In this document: one piece after another, positions 62,692-64,000 of the stretch | Position numbering within the stretch: position 1 is the first letter of the stretch | Layout of the letters: the number at the start of each line of letters is the position of its first letter | Source: CAZCJA01 sp964499015 | GTDB taxonomy: Bacteria; Elusimicrobiota; Elusimicrobia; F11 | Reading direction: 5' to 3' | NCBI GenBank assembly: GCA_964499015.1 | Contig: CAZCJA010000002.1 | Location: forward strand, 3,237-67,236 | DNA length: 64,000 bases | The notes under the pieces: generated by a model | Database searches by the model: none | What the model saw: the letters and a program-made list of their open reading frames with translations, nothing else | Told to the model about the DNA's origin: nothing | Made by a program: the position numbers and the translations under genes

Positions 62692-63229
62692 GGCCGATAT
62701 CATCCAGCCCGTTTAATAAGCAGTACTTCCGGAATTCATTCACGTCAAATTTGATCTTCTCACCCGACGGCGTCGTCACAGTCTGTGACGGCAAATCAAC
62801 CTTAAGCTTATAACCCGGCGTCTTCTCCACTTCCTTGAACAATTTGTCGACAGTAGCGGCCGGCAAAACGATCGGCAGCATGCCGTTCTTGAAGCAGTTG
62901 TTGAAGAAAATATCGGCGTAGGACGGCGCGATGATAACGACAAAACCGTATTCGTGGATCGCCCACGGCGCGTGTTCGCGCGAAGATCCGCAGCCGAAGT
63001 TGTCGCGCGTAAGGAGCACGCTGGCGCCTTTATAGCGCGGCTTATTCAGTTCAAAATCGGGGTTCGGCGTCTTCCCGTCTTTCAGGAAGCGCCAGTCGAA
63101 GAACAAGAACTGGCCGAAGCCGGTGCGCTCGACGCGCTTTAAAAATTGTTTCGGAATGATTTGGTCGGTGTCGACGTGCTGCGCGTCAAGCAGGCCAACG
63201 ATTCCTTCGTGCGTGATGAATTTTTCCAT
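62636..63229 (-). CDS. leuD: 3-isopropylmalate dehydratase small subunit LeuD
   Basis: 197 residues from the ATG at 63229; the open frame further upstream is inside leuC. Swivelling-domain signatures are present: [12 protein letters not shown], then [34 protein letters not shown] forms part of the active-site pocket. With LeuC it isomerises isopropylmalate in leucine synthesis. The length, near 200, marks the bacterial type. Its start overlaps the leuC stop by one base. Confidence 0.95.
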   Translation of the reverse strand: MEKFITHEGIVGLLDAQHVDTDQIIPKQFLKRVERTGFGQFLFFDWRFLKDGKTPNPDFELNKPRYKGASVLLTRDNFGCGSSREHAPWAIHEYGFVVIIAPSYADIFFNNCFKNGMLPIVLPAATVDKLFKEVEKTPGYKLKVDLPSQTVTTPSGEKIKFDVNEFRKYCLLNGLDDIGLTLQHEAKIAAYEKAHAR

Positions 63230-64000
63230 TATTTGTAATCCCACTGACGGATATCGGTGAAATGTCCTTTCACGGCCGCCGCTGCCGCCATCGCCGGGCT
63301 CACCAAGTGCGTGCGTCCGCCTTTGCCCTGGCGTCCTTCGAAATTGCGGTTGCTGGTGGAGGCGCATCGTTCGCCGGGGGAAAGCACGTCGTCGTTCATG
63401 GCCAGGCACATGCTGCAGCCCGCCTCTCGCCATTCAAAACCCGCGTCTTTGAAAATCTTGTCTAAACCTTCCTTTTCGGCCTCTTCTTTAACGACCTGTG
63501 AGCCCGGAACCACCATCGCGTTGACGGTTTTCGCCACTTTATGGCCTTTGATCACTTTGGCGGCGGCGCGCAAATCTTCCATGCGCCCATTTGTGCAGGA
63601 GCCGATGAACACGCGATCGATGGCGAGGCCTTTCATCGGCTGAGCGGCTTTAAGTCCCATGTACTCGAGCGCTTTTTCATAGGTGTGTTTCAAATTGGGA
63701 TCGGACACTTTCGCCAAGTCCGGCGTGTGGCCTTCGATGGAGCAGCCCATGCCCGGGCTCGTTCCCCAGGTGACTTGCGGTGCGATGTGGCTGACGTCGA
63801 TCTCGATCACTTTGTCGTATTTCGCGCCCGGATCAGTGGCCAGCGTGCGCCATTTCTCGACGGCTTTATCGTAGTCCGCGCCTTGAGGGGCCCGTTTCTT
63901 GCCTTTCAAGTAATCAAATGTCTTTTGGTCGGGAGAAATCAGTCCTGCGCGCGCGCCGCCTTCGATGGTCATGTTGCAGACCGTCATGCGGCCTTCCATC
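63229..64000 (-). CDS. leuC: 3-isopropylmalate dehydratase large subunit LeuC, C-terminal part
   Basis: 257 residues of the C-terminal half; the N-terminal part lies beyond the right edge. The first visible segment, [19 protein letters not shown], belongs to the middle of aconitase-type enzymes. Ligands of the [4Fe-4S] cluster are in IGSCTNGR and [10 protein letters not shown]. The end is [22 protein letters not shown] followed by a short tail. It is paired with LeuD. Confidence 0.95.
   Translation of the reverse strand, partial: MEGRMTVCNMTIEGGARAGLISPDQKTFDYLKGKKRAPQGADYDKAVEKWRTLATDPGAKYDKVIEIDVSHIAPQVTWGTSPGMGCSIEGHTPDLAKVSDPNLKHTYEKALEYMGLKAAQPMKGLAIDRVFIGSCTNGRMEDLRAAAKVIKGHKVAKTVNAMVVPGSQVVKEEAEKEGLDKIFKDAGFEWREAGCSMCLAMNDDVLSPGERCASTSNRNFEGRQGKGGRTHLVSPAMAAAAAVKGHFTDIRQWDYK

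Overview
The window is a bacterial chromosomal segment of moderately high G+C content, densely packed with housekeeping genes in long runs with 1-11 base overlaps. The organism looks like a Gram-negative (diderm), meso-DAP-type bacterium that makes or uses a quinone and respires. It carries MurE with a DNPR motif, several lipoproteins, a predicted outer-membrane barrel, TatC, RseP and a PilT ATPase. I see no insertion sequence, prophage, CRISPR array or rRNA. The phylum cannot be settled by eye. The combination of a one-fold histone, an 11-subunit-type Nuo operon and this gene order would suit Elusimicrobiota- or Bdellovibrionota-like lineages, but that is only a guess.

Layout. (1) 0-5 kb: rpsU (3' end), dnaG and rpoD, the classical macromolecular-synthesis operon, followed by a Wzx-like flippase and an unknown secreted protein. 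(2) 5.8-6.7 kb: tRNA-Ile2(CAU), tRNA-Val(CAC) and a zinc-ribbon coiled-coil protein starting 9 bases after the tRNA. (3) 6.8-17.5 kb: the dcw cell-wall and division cluster mraZ-rsmH-ftsL-ftsI-murE-murF-mraY-murD-ftsW-murG, with a clear promoter and 10-bp-spaced MraZ-type operator repeats. An amidase and a LOG protein lie on the other strand. (4) uvrB, then a leftward accessory stretch (21.3-27.4 kb) of small enzymes and unknowns. It includes an A+T-richer islet (about 25.3-27.4 kb) with a DUF3800-like protein and small membrane proteins. (5) pilT and a GAF/HD-GYP protein on the minus strand, with nadC and birA on the plus strand.

(6) 31.6-35.9 kb: a sulfur operon of ATP sulfurylase, CysM-type cysteine synthase, a JAMM protease and sulfite reductase. 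Pairing CysM with a JAMM protease points to cysteine synthesis on a sulfur-carrier protein. (7) 35.98-36.16 kb: a 59-codon gene for a bacterial histone with its own promoter. (8) 36.2-48.9 kb: ubiE/menG, nuoABCDHIJKLMN without nuoEFG, a polyprenyl diphosphate synthase interrupted by a 10-N assembly gap, and tatC. (9) 49.0-57.6 kb: rpsB-tsf-pyrH-frr-uppS-cdsA-dxr-rseP-proS. (10) 57.6-62.7 kb: envelope and signalling genes, namely a gluzincin peptidase, a CsgG-like lipoprotein, a PuuD-like membrane protein, an orphan receiver, a lipoprotein, a barrel and a multi-TM protein. (11) leuD and the 3' half of leuC on the minus strand.

The genes fit together as envelope biogenesis (dcw cluster, uppS, cdsA, dxr, flippase), quinone-linked respiration (ubiE, polyprenyl synthase, nuo) and assimilation of sulfur. 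The most notable item is the histone gene between the sulfite reductase and the ubiE-nuo operon.
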